Notes: a model not told the origin generated them from the sequence alone. A stretch of 64,000 nt of DNA from Streptomyces rubradiris (GCF_016860525.1 NZ_BNEA01000015.1:5744968-5808967), one strand, 5' to 3'. Positions 17,497 to 26,695 are shown, numbered from the stretch's first letter. Numbers and translations: made by a program.

Positions 17497-19032
17497 TCAG
17501 TCGGTGTTGGGCCGCGGGATCTTCTTCAGGATGGCCGAGATGCGGGACTTGTCGCCCGAGGCGACCGCGCTCGACTCGACCTTCGCCCCCGCGGTGGCGA
17601 TGATGCCGTTGTTGATGATGGTTTCCTGACGCTTGATCAGATCGCCCGCGTCGATGTCGTGTTCCACGGCGAACTCCACCAGGGCGTCCAGAATCCGCCG
17701 TTCGACGGTCTTGAGGACCATCCCGGAGTCGACCTTCTGGAAGTAGCGGTGGTGGTCCGTGGCGGAGGCGAGCTGCCGCACGCTCTTGCGCGCCCCGTAG
17801 TCGAACACCCCGAGCCGGGTGATCTGCCGGTGCTGCTTCTTCAGCCGCTTGCGCATCCCGAAGTCGGGGAAGAAGCCGGTGACCGCGCGCCCCGGCGAGG
17901 CGATCATCACGAACGGGGTGCTGGCGAGGCTCTGCAGCGCCATCGACAGGAACTCGCGCGGCGAGGGGGCCGGCATCAGGGAGTCGATGGTCCGGTAGCG
18001 GTCCAGCAGCGGGCACAGCACGGTGGGCAGGGCCTCCACGAACAGGTTGGAGTCCGAGCGCACCAGCCGCAGGAACACCGAGGTCACCAGCTCCCCGCCC
18101 CAGCCCGAGGAGTGGGTGACCAGATAGGCGCGGGCGGTCTCCTCCGGGTCCCGCTTCAGCGCGTCCAGCCGGTCGGCGCCGATCCGGGCCACCGGGCGGC
18201 CGAGCGGGTCCGGCAGGAAACGGGTGTCGCCCAGCAGCGCCGAGCCCTCCACGAACACCCGCTCCTCCAGCTCCAGGCAGGGCAGCGACAACTCGCCGAC
18301 CCGCCGGGCGATATGGGCGTACAGGTCCGCGACGTCGAAGTCCCGCGGCCGCACGCCCTCCCGCCCGGAGGCGGTCACGTCGAAGACCAGCGACCAGGAG
18401 TCCAGTTCCTGGCCGTATCCGGTGAACGGCGAGAAGCCGCTGTAGACGGTGAGGTTGCCGCGCGCGTACTCGTCGATCTGGCGCAGCCGCCGGGCGGCGG
18501 ACTCGTTGGGCGGCGGCGGTGCCTGCGCCGGGTCGAACCGGTCGGGCCGCAGCCGCTGGAGGCGCTCGCCGTACTGGGTGGAGAGGGCGAAGACCAGCGT
18601 GGTCAGCCAGCCGAACAGCAGCATGAGGAACACGGCGAGGCCGCTGTGGATCACCAGCAGGCCGAGGACCAGCACCAGGAACTCCACGGCCAGCAGCAGG
18701 TCCCTGGCGTGCCGGCGCGCGTTGGCCTCGTAGGCGTAGCGCAGCACCACGGGTACGTCGCAGCCCGGGGCCGGTGCCACGCCGAGGTGCGGTTCGGCGG
18801 CGACGTCCCTGATCAGGGAGTCGGCGTACTGCCGGTCCAGGTAGACGGCCGCGCACATGTACCGGGTCAGGTCCCGGCCGCCGGTCCAGCGGGGCACGGC
18901 GAGGTGGGGCACCGACCGGTCCGCGTCCGCGCTCCCGGCGACGGCCAGCGTGGCCCCGCACGCGCCGCAGAACGCCGCCCCGGGCACGGTGGCGGTGGAA
19001 CAGTCGGCGCAGACGGCCGGTGGCTGGCTCAT
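17497..19032 (-). CDS. Zinc-ribbon membrane protein with C-terminal amyloid-like motif
   Basis: 511 residues from ATG at 19032, with GGGAGAGAC as ribosome site; a longer in-frame extension is not family-like. An N-terminal zinc ribbon (CADCSTATVP..CGACGA) leads to two adjacent membrane helices near residues 105-150 (LLLAVEFLVLVLGLLVI, VFLMLLFGWLTTLVFA). The middle has YSGFSPFTGYGQELDSWSL, a motif of an uncharacterised actinobacterial membrane family. After QETIINN near residue 469, residues 476-498 (GIIATAGAKV ... VASGDKSRI) repeat the motif found at the start of the next gene's protein. It likely acts as a membrane sensor or scaffold; the cue is unknown. Confidence 0.75.
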   Translation of the reverse strand: MSQPPAVCADCSTATVPGAAFCGACGATLAVAGSADADRSVPHLAVPRWTGGRDLTRYMCAAVYLDRQYADSLIRDVAAEPHLGVAPAPGCDVPVVLRYAYEANARRHARDLLLAVEFLVLVLGLLVIHSGLAVFLMLLFGWLTTLVFALSTQYGERLQRLRPDRFDPAQAPPPPNESAARRLRQIDEYARGNLTVYSGFSPFTGYGQELDSWSLVFDVTASGREGVRPRDFDVADLYAHIARRVGELSLPCLELEERVFVEGSALLGDTRFLPDPLGRPVARIGADRLDALKRDPEETARAYLVTHSSGWGGELVTSVFLRLVRSDSNLFVEALPTVLCPLLDRYRTIDSLMPAPSPREFLSMALQSLASTPFVMIASPGRAVTGFFPDFGMRKRLKKQHRQITRLGVFDYGARKSVRQLASATDHHRYFQKVDSGMVLKTVERRILDALVEFAVEHDIDAGDLIKRQETIINNGIIATAGAKVESSAVASGDKSRISAILKKIPRPNTD

Positions 19033-19219
19033 TGTCTCTCCCCCGAGTGTGAGACGGCCCACACTGTCAAGTGCACCACTGAGCCAGGAGCGGGGAAGCC
19101 CCCGCGCGCGTTTCGACGCAACTCTGTTACAACTTCCGCTCCGGAGAGGGAAGTTGAGGCCAAAGCTTGAGTGCCGGAGTGGTCTCCCGGCCGGAAGAGC
19201 GGGAGCGGCCTCTTGGCCG

Positions 19220-19272
19220 GAAAACCGGAAAAAGGGACAGCCCGCCGACGGGGGAAGATCGACGGGCCGTCC
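19220..19272 (-). terminator. Rho-independent-like terminator after panB
   Basis: On the minus strand GGACGGCCCGTC (19272-19261) pairs with GGCGGGCTGTCC (19246-19235), with two wobble pairs, and is followed by TTTTTCCGGTTTTCC. A hairpin and T-rich tail 18 bases beyond the panB stop make this a good terminator. Confidence 0.65.
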
Positions 19273-19289
19273 GGTGGTGCCGCGGTGGA

Positions 19290-20156
19290 CTAGTGGACGG
19301 AGTGCTCCTCCGCCGGGAAGGCGCCGCCGACCACGTCCTCGGCGAACGCCTTGGCCGCGCCGGTCATCACCTCGCGCAGGTCCGCGTACCGCTTGACGAA
19401 CTTCGGCACCCGGCCGGAGGTCAGGCCGAGCATGTCGGTCCACACCAGCACCTGCGCGTCCGTCTCCGGACCGGCGCCGATGCCGACCGTCGGGATGTGC
19501 AGCACCCGGGTGACCTCGGCCGCCAGTTCGGCCGGCACCAGCTCCAGCACCACCGCGAACGCGCCCGCGTCCTGCACGGACTTCGCGTCCCGCAGCAACT
19601 GCTGGGCCGCCTCCTCGCCGCGGCCCTGCACCCGGTAGCCCATCGCGTTCACGGACTGCGGGGTCAGGCCGATGTGCGCCATGACAGGGATGCCGGACTC
19701 CACCAGCAGGCGGATCTGCTCGTGCGAGCGCTCGCCGCCCTCCAGCTTGACCGCGCCGACCCCGGCCTCCTTCACCAGCCGGGTCGCCGAGCGCAGCGCC
19801 TGCACCGGGCCCTCCTGGTACGAGCCGAAGGGGAGGTCGCCGACGATGAGGGAGCGCCGTGTGCCGCGTACCACGGCGGCCGACAGCATGGTCATCTCGT
19901 CGAGGGTGACGGGCACGGTGGTGTCGTACCCGAGGTGGCAGTTGCCCGCCGAGTCACCGACCAGGATCACCGGTATCCCGGCCTCGTCGAAGACGGACGC
20001 GGTCATCGCGTCGTAGGCGGTGAGCATGGGCCACTTCTCGCCCCGCTCCTTGGCGAGGGCGATGTCGCGGACGGTGATGCGGCGGGTGCCCTTCCCTCCG
20101 TACAGCGCCTTGCTGCCGTCGGAAGGCTTCGTCTGGGCAGCCGAAAGCTGCGTCAT
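19290..20156 (-). CDS. panB: 3-methyl-2-oxobutanoate hydroxymethyltransferase
   Basis: 288 residues. Catalyses addition of a hydroxymethyl group from methylene-tetrahydrofolate to ketoisovalerate, the first step to pantothenate and CoA. Family signatures are [20 protein letters not shown] near residue 44, [19 protein letters not shown] (metal Asp), [18 protein letters not shown], and [20 protein letters not shown]. Length is normal. It is a single gene; panC and panD are not in the window. It shares an intergenic space with the divergent MFS gene. Confidence 0.96.
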   Translation of the reverse strand: MTQLSAAQTKPSDGSKALYGGKGTRRITVRDIALAKERGEKWPMLTAYDAMTASVFDEAGIPVILVGDSAGNCHLGYDTTVPVTLDEMTMLSAAVVRGTRRSLIVGDLPFGSYQEGPVQALRSATRLVKEAGVGAVKLEGGERSHEQIRLLVESGIPVMAHIGLTPQSVNAMGYRVQGRGEEAAQQLLRDAKSVQDAGAFAVVLELVPAELAAEVTRVLHIPTVGIGAGPETDAQVLVWTDMLGLTSGRVPKFVKRYADLREVMTGAAKAFAEDVVGGAFPAEEHSVH

Positions 20157-20326
20157 TGCAACGGCTCCTTACGTCATCTCGAGGCGCCCTGACGGCGTCC
20201 CCGGACCGTCTCCATGGTGGCACCTCGTGCCGGACAGGGCCAGAGGGGGTCCCGCTGATCCCCCGGGCCGCCCGCCGCGCCCCCTTGAACCCCGTTTCCG
20301 CGTAAGAGCTTGGTAAAGAAATTTAT

Positions 20327-20345
20327 ATACGAGACGGTTCCGTAT
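20327..20345. promoter_or_regulatory. TetR-type operator upstream of the DHA2 exporter
   Basis: The 19-mer ATACGAGACGGTTCCGTAT has seven of nine symmetrical pairs and ATACG/CGTAT ends, the usual form of operators bound by TetR-family regulators of drug exporters. It lies 25 bases before the exporter start, overlapping an AT-rich TTTATATAC stretch that may be the -10 region. The TetR gene at 22234 is the likely regulator. Confidence 0.65.
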
Positions 20346-20369
20346 CGAAATGAACATAGGCTCGGGCGC

Positions 20370-21956
20370 ATGACAAGTCCCGTCCCTGCCTCCCGAATAC
20401 CGGAAGCCGTACACCGGCGTCGCTGGGCCATCCTCGGCGTGCTGATGCTCGCCCTGCTGATCGTCGTCCTCGACAACTCGATCCTGAACGTCGCCATCAA
20501 GACCATCGCGACCCCGGCGCCGACCGGTCTCGGCGCCACCCAGAGCGAGATCGAGTGGGCGATCAACTCCTACACCCTCGTCTTCGCCGGCCTGCTGTTC
20601 ACCGCCGGACTCATCGGCGACCGGCTCGGCCGCAAGAAGGTGCTGCTCGCCGGCACCCTGGTCTTCGGCATCGGCTCCGCGCTCGCCGCCGAGTCCGGCA
20701 CCCCGAACCAGCTGATCGCCTACCGCGCGGTGATGGCCCTCGGCGCCGCCTTCGTGATGCCCGCCACCCTGGCCGTCCTGATGAACGTCTTCGAGCGGCA
20801 CGAGCAGCCCAAGGCCATCGGCATCTGGGCCGGCGGCGTCGGCCTCGCCATCGCCATCGGCCCGATCACCGGCGGCGCGCTGCTCGACCACTTCTGGTGG
20901 GGCTCGGTCTTCCTGATCAACGTGCCCATCGTGATCATCGCGCTGATCCTGATGGCCTGGCTGGTGCCCGACTCCCGCGACCCCAGGCCCGGCCGCCTCG
21001 ACCCCATCGGCGTCGTCCTGTCCGTCGTCGGCCTCATCCTGCTGGTCTACGGCATCATCAAGGGCGGCGAGCTGGCCGACTTCACCGACCCCCAGGTGCT
21101 CGCGACCACCCTCGGCGGCATCGTCGTCCTGGCCGCCTTCGTCGTCTTCGAGAAGCGCACCGACCACCCCTCGCTGGACGTCACCTACTTCAGGAACAAG
21201 GTCTTCTCGGCCGCCATGAGCGCCATCGCGCTGGTCTTCTTCGCGCTGATGGGCGTCACGTTCTTCGGCGTCTTCTACACCCAGAGCGTGCGCGGCTACT
21301 CGGCGCTGGAGTCCGGCCTGCTGATGCTGCCGCTCGCCGTCGCCCAGCTGCTCTTCGCGCCGCGCGCGCGGCTGGTCGTCGACCGCTTCGGCAACCGGGC
21401 CACCACCACCGGCGGCCTGCTGCTGATCGCCGCGACGCTGGCCGCGTTCACCGCCTTCGACGCCGACACCCCGATCTGGGTGCTGGAGGTCGTCTTCTTC
21501 CTCATGGGCACCGGCATGGCGCACATCATGACCCCGACCTCGGTCGTGATCATGCAGGCGCTGCCCCGGGAGAAGGCCGGCTCCGCCTCCGCGCTCAGCA
21601 ACACCTTCCGCCAGGTCGGCGGCGCCCTCGGCATCGCCGTCCTCGGCTCGGTCCTCGCCACCTCCTACCGCAACGGCATCGAGGGCAAGCTCGGCCCGCT
21701 GCCGCCGGACCTGCGCGACACCGCCGCGGAGTCCATCGAGGCCACCCTGGGCATCGCCGAGAAGCTCGGCCCGCGGGGCGAGGCCCTGGTCACCCCGGCC
21801 AACGACGCGTTCCTGCACGCCATGCACGTCACCGCGCTGTGCGGCACGGGCGTGGCGCTGGTCGGCGCCGTGGTGACGGCCCTGTTCCTGCCGGGCCGGA
21901 CGCCCGCCGCGCCGCAGGGCGAGAAGGAGCCGGAGAGGGCCGCCGCGCTGGACTGA
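20370..21956 (+). CDS. MFS drug exporter, DHA2 (14-helix, EmrB/QacA) family
   Basis: 528 residues from ATG at 20370 ([20 protein letters not shown]); the start further up adds a leader overlapping the operator. Fourteen membrane segments are predicted. [12 protein letters not shown] is the DHA2 motif D1, [13 protein letters not shown] motif A, and [21 protein letters not shown] motif C, which marks antiporters. Such pumps export drugs or the producer's own metabolites with proton exchange. The gene is followed by a repeat array and a TetR regulator on the same strand, which likely controls it. Confidence 0.9.
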   Translation: MTSPVPASRIPEAVHRRRWAILGVLMLALLIVVLDNSILNVAIKTIATPAPTGLGATQSEIEWAINSYTLVFAGLLFTAGLIGDRLGRKKVLLAGTLVFGIGSALAAESGTPNQLIAYRAVMALGAAFVMPATLAVLMNVFERHEQPKAIGIWAGGVGLAIAIGPITGGALLDHFWWGSVFLINVPIVIIALILMAWLVPDSRDPRPGRLDPIGVVLSVVGLILLVYGIIKGGELADFTDPQVLATTLGGIVVLAAFVVFEKRTDHPSLDVTYFRNKVFSAAMSAIALVFFALMGVTFFGVFYTQSVRGYSALESGLLMLPLAVAQLLFAPRARLVVDRFGNRATTTGGLLLIAATLAAFTAFDADTPIWVLEVVFFLMGTGMAHIMTPTSVVIMQALPREKAGSASALSNTFRQVGGALGIAVLGSVLATSYRNGIEGKLGPLPPDLRDTAAESIEATLGIAEKLGPRGEALVTPANDAFLHAMHVTALCGTGVALVGAVVTALFLPGRTPAAPQGEKEPERAAALD

Positions 21957-21967
21957 GGCCCGGACCC

Positions 21968-22200
21968 GGCGCCACGGGAGAACCGGACTACGGGACCACG
22001 GGGAACCCGGACCGGGCGCGGCGCCACGGGACCACGGGGGGAACCGGACCGGGCGCGGCGCCACGGGACCACGGGGGAACCGGACCGGGCGCGGCGCCAC
22101 GGGACCGCGCGGGACACTGGATTCGGCCGCGGCGCAACAGGACCGCGCGGGACACTGGATCCGGGCGCGGTCCAACGGGGGAGGGAGGCCGCTGCGGGAC
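21968..22200. repeat. Tandem array of 36-38 bp units between the exporter and tetR genes
   Basis: Units begin GGCGCCACGGGA at 21968 (irregular first unit), 22020, 22057 and 22093, with related GGCGCAACAGG at 22131 and CGGTCCAACGG near 22169. Spacing is 37, 36, 38, 38. Each carries GGACCACGGGGGAACCGGACCG or a variant. The array fills the 277-base gap and ends just before the tetR ribosome site. Confidence 0.82.
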
Positions 22201-22233
22201 AATCACCGCAGCACACCGAGAGGACGGAACGAC

Positions 22234-22863
22234 GTGAGCCTTGCCGGCAGCCGGCCGCGACCGGACGCACCAGCGCGGGGCCGCCCGCGCAGCGAAGCCG
22301 CGGAGCGCGCCATCCTGGACGGGGTGATGAGGCTCCTGGAGGAGGGCGTGCCCCTCGCGGAGCTGTCCATCGAGCGGATCGCCCGCACCGCCGGGGTCGG
22401 CAAGGCCACCATCTACCGCCGCTGGAGCGGCAAGGAGGAACTGTTCATCGAGGTGGTCCGCGCGGCCGAGCCACCCGAGCCGGAACTCCCCGGCACCTCC
22501 ATGCGCGACGATCTCCTCGTCCTGCTGGAGAACCTGCGCCAGCGCGGACTGGCCAGCCGCTCCTCGGTCCTGCTGCACAACGTGCACGTCCAGATGAAGA
22601 GCAACCCGAGGATCTGGGCCGCGTACCACGAGAACGTCATAGAGCCCCGGCGCCGGCTCGTCCTGGACGTGCTGCGCCGCGGGCAGCTCAACGGCGAACT
22701 GCGCGCGGACGTCGACGTGGACCTGGCGAACGACCTGTTCGTCGGACCGATCCTGGTCCGCTCCGTCCTGCGCCCCGAGGTCGACCTGCCGGAAGACCTG
22801 GCGCAGGAGATCGTCGACTCGGTCCTGGCCGGCCTACGGCCCGTCAGCTCCACAGCCTCGTAG
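22234..22863 (+). CDS. TetR family transcriptional regulator
   Basis: 209 residues from GTG at 22234 with GAGAGGAC upstream. The N-terminal helix-turn-helix is clear (AILDGVMRLLEEGVPLAELS ... IARTAGVGKATIYRRWSGKEE, residues about 28-70). The C-terminal half is a TetR_C-type ligand domain (HVQMKSNPRIWAAYHENVIE). It probably represses the DHA2 exporter upstream, through the 20327 operator, and possibly itself; no second copy of that operator was seen before its own start, where the repeat array lies instead. Confidence 0.88.
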   Translation: MSLAGSRPRPDAPARGRPRSEAAERAILDGVMRLLEEGVPLAELSIERIARTAGVGKATIYRRWSGKEELFIEVVRAAEPPEPELPGTSMRDDLLVLLENLRQRGLASRSSVLLHNVHVQMKSNPRIWAAYHENVIEPRRRLVLDVLRRGQLNGELRADVDVDLANDLFVGPILVRSVLRPEVDLPEDLAQEIVDSVLAGLRPVSSTAS

Positions 22864-23048
22864 CACTCGTGTGCGCGTTTCGTCACAGACCCCGCCCGCC
22901 CGGGGCCCGGCCGGAACTCCCGCCGCCGCATCACACGTCATCGTCTTCCGTACGGCCGTCACGGGACGGCGGAACAGAGCCGGTCATCCCCTAGGGTCGG
23001 GACCACGGGGGACGAACGGTGTGCACGGCAGGCAGTGAGGCAGACGGT

Positions 23049-24098
23049 ATGGCGCAGCAGGCGTACATGACGGAGACGGCGGACGGCGGCTCGGGGCCCG
23101 AGCGACCGGGGACCCGGCTCCGACGCCTGGCGCACCGGCTGTCCACCGGCTGGCGGGGCGATCCGCGCATCTGGCACCGCGGCGCCGTGCTCACCGCGCT
23201 GGCCCTGCTGCTCGCCCTGGTGATGCTGGTGCACGCCCACATCCCGAACGCGGTGGGCAACCTCGGCAGCCTCACCGAGACCTTCCTGCCCTGGCTGGGC
23301 CTGGCCATCCCGGTGCTGCTGGTGCTCGGCGTGGTGCGCAGGTCGGCGATCGCGCTGATCGCCGTACTGCTGCCGGCGATCGTCTGGCTGAACCTCTTCG
23401 GCGGGCTGCTGACCGACAAGGCGGGCAGCGGCGGCGATCTCACGGTGGCCACCCACAACGTCAACGCCGACAACCCCGATCCGGCCGCCACCGCCACCGA
23501 CGTGGCCGCGTCCGGCGCCGACGTGCTGGCCCTGGAGGAGCTGCCCGCCTCCGCCGTCCCCGTCTACGAGAAGGCGCTGGCGCCGGCGTACCGGCACCAC
23601 GCGGTGGTGGGCACGGTCGGGCTGTGGAGCAAGTACCCGATGACCGACGTACGCGCCGTCGACATCAAGCTCGGCTGGAAGCGGGCGATGCGCGCCACCG
23701 TGGCGACCCCCGAGGGTCCGGTCGCGGTCTACGTCGCCCACCTGCCGTCCGTCCGGGTGAAGATCGAGGCCGGGTTCACCGCCCGGCAGCGGGACAAGAG
23801 CGCCGACGCGCTCGGCGAGGCCATCGCCGACGAGCCCCTGCGCCGGGTGGTGCTGCTGGGCGACCTCAACGGCACCATGAACGACCGCTCGCTGAACGCC
23901 GTCACCTCCCAGCTGCGCTCCACGCAGGGCGCGGCGGGCAGCGGCTTCGGGTTCAGCTGGCCGGCGTCGTTCCCGATGGCCCGCATCGACCAGATCATGG
24001 TCCGGGGCGCGGAGCCGGAGAGCAGTTGGACGCTGCCGCGCACCGACAGCGACCACTTGCCGGTGGCGGCCCGTGTGAAGCTGGACACAGGCTCGTAA
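23049..24098 (+). CDS. Membrane-anchored endonuclease/exonuclease/phosphatase family protein
   Basis: 349 residues from ATG at 23049, with GAGG eight bases before. Three N-terminal membrane helices (residues about 45-130) are followed by an EEP fold: ATHNVNADNPDP with the Asn near residue 138, LALEELP with the metal Glu, VYVAHLPSV with His, LLGDLNGTMNDRS near 280, and the terminal RTDSDHLPVAA. These residues match the DNase I/sphingomyelinase catalytic set. The active domain should face outside the cell. Substrate is not evident: lipid headgroups and nucleic acid are both possible. Confidence 0.88.
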   Translation: MAQQAYMTETADGGSGPERPGTRLRRLAHRLSTGWRGDPRIWHRGAVLTALALLLALVMLVHAHIPNAVGNLGSLTETFLPWLGLAIPVLLVLGVVRRSAIALIAVLLPAIVWLNLFGGLLTDKAGSGGDLTVATHNVNADNPDPAATATDVAASGADVLALEELPASAVPVYEKALAPAYRHHAVVGTVGLWSKYPMTDVRAVDIKLGWKRAMRATVATPEGPVAVYVAHLPSVRVKIEAGFTARQRDKSADALGEAIADEPLRRVVLLGDLNGTMNDRSLNAVTSQLRSTQGAAGSGFGFSWPASFPMARIDQIMVRGAEPESSWTLPRTDSDHLPVAARVKLDTGS

Positions 24099-24189
24099 CC
24101 TGCCGGAATACCGACCCTGAGAGCGTTTGTTCGGCACGGGAACATACTGCGAGACTTTCCGTCCCCTCCTCCGCTCTGAAAGGTCCCTC

Positions 24190-25413
24190 ATGCCCCTGGC
24201 CCTGCTCGCCCTAGCCGTGGGCGCCTTCGGCATCGGTACGACCGAGTTCGTGATGATGGGCCTGCTGCCCGACGTCGCGGACGACCTGCACATCTCGATC
24301 CCCTCCGCCGGGCACCTGGTCTCGGCGTACGCGCTGGGCGTCGTCATCGGCGCCCCGCTGCTGGCCGCGCTCACGGCCCGCATGTCCCGCCGTACGGTGC
24401 TGATCGCGCTGATGGCCCTGTTCGTGGCGGGCAACGCCCTGTCGGCGTTCGCCCCCGGCAACGCCTCGCTGCTGGCGGCCCGCTTCCTGAGCGGCCTGCC
24501 GCACGGCGCCTTCTTCGGGGTGGGCGCGGTGGTCGCCACGGCGATGGTCCCGCCGGAGCGCAAGGCCCGCTCGGTGTCCCTGATGTTCCTCGGCCTGACC
24601 GTCGCCAACATCGCGGGCGTCCCCGCCGCGACGCTCATGGGCCAGCACCTGGGCTGGCGGGCGACGTTCCTCGCGGTGAGCGCGATCGGTGTGGCCGCGA
24701 TAGCGTCCCTGGCGCTGCTGATCCCCCGCGACCACGCCCCCGCCCCTGCGACGGGCCTGCGCGGCGAACTGGCGGCACTGCGCTCGCTGCCGGTCTGGCT
24801 GGCCCTCGGTACGACGGTGGCGGGCTTCGGCGCGCTGTTCGCGGCGTACAGCTACGTCACCCCGATGCTGACGGACACGGCGGGCTACGCGGAGACCAGC
24901 GTGACCCTGCTGCTGGCCCTGTTCGGCGTCGGCGCGACGGCGGGCAACCTGCTGGGCGGACGCCTGGCGGACCACTCCCTGCGGGCCACCCTGTTCGGCG
25001 GGCTTGCTTCCCTGATGCTGGTCCTGCTCCTGTTCCCCCTGATGATGCGGGCGGAGTGGAGCGCGGCGCTGGCGGTCGCCCTGCTGGGCATGGCGGCGTT
25101 CGTCACGGGCTCCCCGCTCCAGCTGATGGTGATGGAGAAGGCGTCGGCGGCCCCCTCCCTCGCCTCCTCGGCCAACCAGGCGGCGTTCAACCTGGCCAAC
25201 GCGGGCGGCGCGTGGCTCGGCGGCCTGGCCCTCTCGGCGGGCTTCGGTACGACGTCCCCCGCGCTGGCGGGCGCGCTGCTGGCGGTGCTGGGGCTGGGCG
25301 TGGCGGGTGTGTCGTACGGAGTGGACCGTCGGCGTGCGGTGGCGCACGCGGGGCGGGTGGTGGCGGCGCACGTGCCGTCGGCCGCGGAGACGACCGGGGC
25401 GCGCAACGGGTAG
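24190..25413 (+). CDS. MFS transporter, DHA1 (AraJ/Cml-like)
   Basis: 407 residues from ATG at 24190 (GAAAGG upstream); an in-frame ATG 63 bases earlier lacks family similarity. The opening LALLALAVGAFGIGTTEFVM is a hallmark of AraJ/CmlA-like exporters, with twelve segments, and GRLADHSLRATLFGG as a second motif A. Members export sugars, chloramphenicol-like drugs or purine analogues. It seems to be transcribed alone, 92 bases after the EEP gene. Confidence 0.9.
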   Translation: MPLALLALAVGAFGIGTTEFVMMGLLPDVADDLHISIPSAGHLVSAYALGVVIGAPLLAALTARMSRRTVLIALMALFVAGNALSAFAPGNASLLAARFLSGLPHGAFFGVGAVVATAMVPPERKARSVSLMFLGLTVANIAGVPAATLMGQHLGWRATFLAVSAIGVAAIASLALLIPRDHAPAPATGLRGELAALRSLPVWLALGTTVAGFGALFAAYSYVTPMLTDTAGYAETSVTLLLALFGVGATAGNLLGGRLADHSLRATLFGGLASLMLVLLLFPLMMRAEWSAALAVALLGMAAFVTGSPLQLMVMEKASAAPSLASSANQAAFNLANAGGAWLGGLALSAGFGTTSPALAGALLAVLGLGVAGVSYGVDRRRAVAHAGRVVAAHVPSAAETTGARNG

Positions 25414-25468
25414 TGATCCGCGGGATTCGCCCTTCCTCTGGCTATTCAAGTTTGATTAGGTTGCGGGC

Positions 25469-26170
25469 ATGGGTGAAAAGACCGTTCCGATCCTGCCGTG
25501 CCGCACCATCCAGCCCGTCCTCGACTTCTACGGCGCCCTCGGGTTCGAGGTCACCTTCCAGCAGAAGAGCCCCAACCCGTACGCGGTCGTGGCGCGCGGC
25601 GGCATCCAGCTCCACTTCTTCGGGATGAAGGGGTACGAACCGGCCGAGTCGTACAGCACGTGCTACATCGAGACCGATGACGTGGACGGCCTGCACGAGA
25701 CCTTCCGGGCCGGCCTCAAGGCGGCGTACGGCAGAGTCCCGATCCGCGGGCTGCCGCGCTTAGGGGCGTTGAAGGACACGTCGCACGGTGTACGGCAGTT
25801 CCTCATGACCGATCCGGGCGGCAACTGCCTGCGGATCGGCCAGCGGACGAGCCAGGACCCCCACCACCGGCCCGCGCCCAAGGAGACCTTCCTCCGCGCT
25901 CTGCATCATGCCGCCCTCCTCGCGGACTCCAGGGACGACCCGGAGGGCGCGGCGAAGATCATCGACCGGGTGCTGCGCATGGAGGACGAGCGGCCCACTC
26001 CCGTGCAGTTGCTCCGCCTTCTCGTGCTGCGCGCGGATGTCGCCGGGCGCCTCGGTGACGAGGAGACGGCGGCGTCCGCGCGCGCGAAGGCGGCCGCGGT
26101 CCGCCTGACGGCGGGGGAGCGTGAGTCGGTACGCGATGACCTGGAGCGTCTTGAGGAGCTACGGGGCTGA
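25469..26170 (+). CDS. VOC family (bleomycin-resistance-like) protein with helical extension
   Basis: 233 residues. Residues 1-130 form a glyoxalase/bleomycin-resistance fold: PVLDFYGALGFEVTFQ, ARGGIQLHFFGMKG, CYIETDDVDGLHETF and FLMTDPGGNCLRIG. Such proteins bind drugs or act as metal-dependent enzymes; the usual His/Glu metal pair is only partly clear. Residues 140-233 add a helical domain (LHHAALLADSRDDPEGAAKI then DEETAASARAKAAAVRLT) resembling TPR helices, not part of the common short form. Sequestration of a glycopeptide drug is possible but not proven. Confidence 0.82.
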   Translation: MGEKTVPILPCRTIQPVLDFYGALGFEVTFQQKSPNPYAVVARGGIQLHFFGMKGYEPAESYSTCYIETDDVDGLHETFRAGLKAAYGRVPIRGLPRLGALKDTSHGVRQFLMTDPGGNCLRIGQRTSQDPHHRPAPKETFLRALHHAALLADSRDDPEGAAKIIDRVLRMEDERPTPVQLLRLLVLRADVAGRLGDEETAASARAKAAAVRLTAGERESVRDDLERLEELRG

Positions 26171-26219
26171 CCTGGGCCGGTGGGCTTGGTCTGTGTCCTC
26201 TGGGGACGAAGTGGCCGTT

Positions 26220-26358
26220 GGGCCGCTCGCTTCTTGGTCAGTGTCGGGCTTCCACGAGGCGAGTCAAGGGCGCGTTCCGCGTCGGCTGCGCCGATGGGCC
26301 TGCGGCCCACCCTTGACACACCTCGCTCCAGCCCGGGTGAGAAGCGAGCGAGCGGCCC
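26220..26358. repeat. Large imperfect inverted repeat after the VOC gene
   Basis: GGGCCGCTCGCTTCT (26220-26234) is matched by AGAAGCGAGC..GAGCGGCCC (26340-26358, four extra bases). Inside, GTCAAGGG (26263-26270) pairs with CCCTTGAC (26310-26317), and a smaller GGGCC/GGCCC stem lies within. The RNA could fold into a long cruciform-like hairpin. It lies in the 617-base gap 26171-26787, which has no credible ORF. Confidence 0.6.
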
Positions 26359-26434
26359 GAAGGAACAGTGGCCCAGCCCGGTACCGGACCCATGGGCGAC
26401 CTACGAGGCCCCGTCGGCAGGGTCACGCGCTCGC

Positions 26435-26590
26435 GCCTCGCCTGCACGCCGGGGCGGCAAAGCGGCTACCGGCCCGGTGGCGGGTGCGCGTCCTCGCCTC
26501 GCCTGCACGCCGGGCGGGCTCAGCGGCTTGCGGCCCGGTGGCGGGTGCGCGTCCTCGCCTCGCCTGCACGCCGGCTCGGCTTGGCGGCTG
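26435..26590 (+). repeat. Three tandem copies of a 61-bp unit (REP-like)
   Basis: GCCTCGCCTGCACGCCGG occurs at 26435, 26496 and 26557, exactly 61 bases apart, followed by GCGGCTTGCGGCCCGGTGG-like sequence. A related inverted copy lies at 28115-28172 on the other side of the next gene. Confidence 0.75.
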
Positions 26591-26679
26591 TCCGTGAGGG
26601 GGGAGGGAAGGGGCTGAAAGGGGCTGATTCGTGGGATCGGCGGGTGGTGGCGGGCAGGGACCCTGTCTCTGGACCAGTC

Positions 26680-26695
26680 ATTCCAAAACAACCCA
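26680..26695. repeat. Direct repeat, left copy (ATTCCAAAACAACCCA)
   Basis: An exact 16-bp copy is at 27978-27993. The two flank the gene at 26788-27888 and are strikingly AT-rich for this genome. They could be target duplications, recombination sites or regulatory elements. Confidence 0.7.

Noticed and set aside
20169..22202. 677-residue minus-strand ORF opposite the DHA2 exporter
   Set aside because: Low-complexity antisense frame; the exporter on the plus strand has all family motifs.
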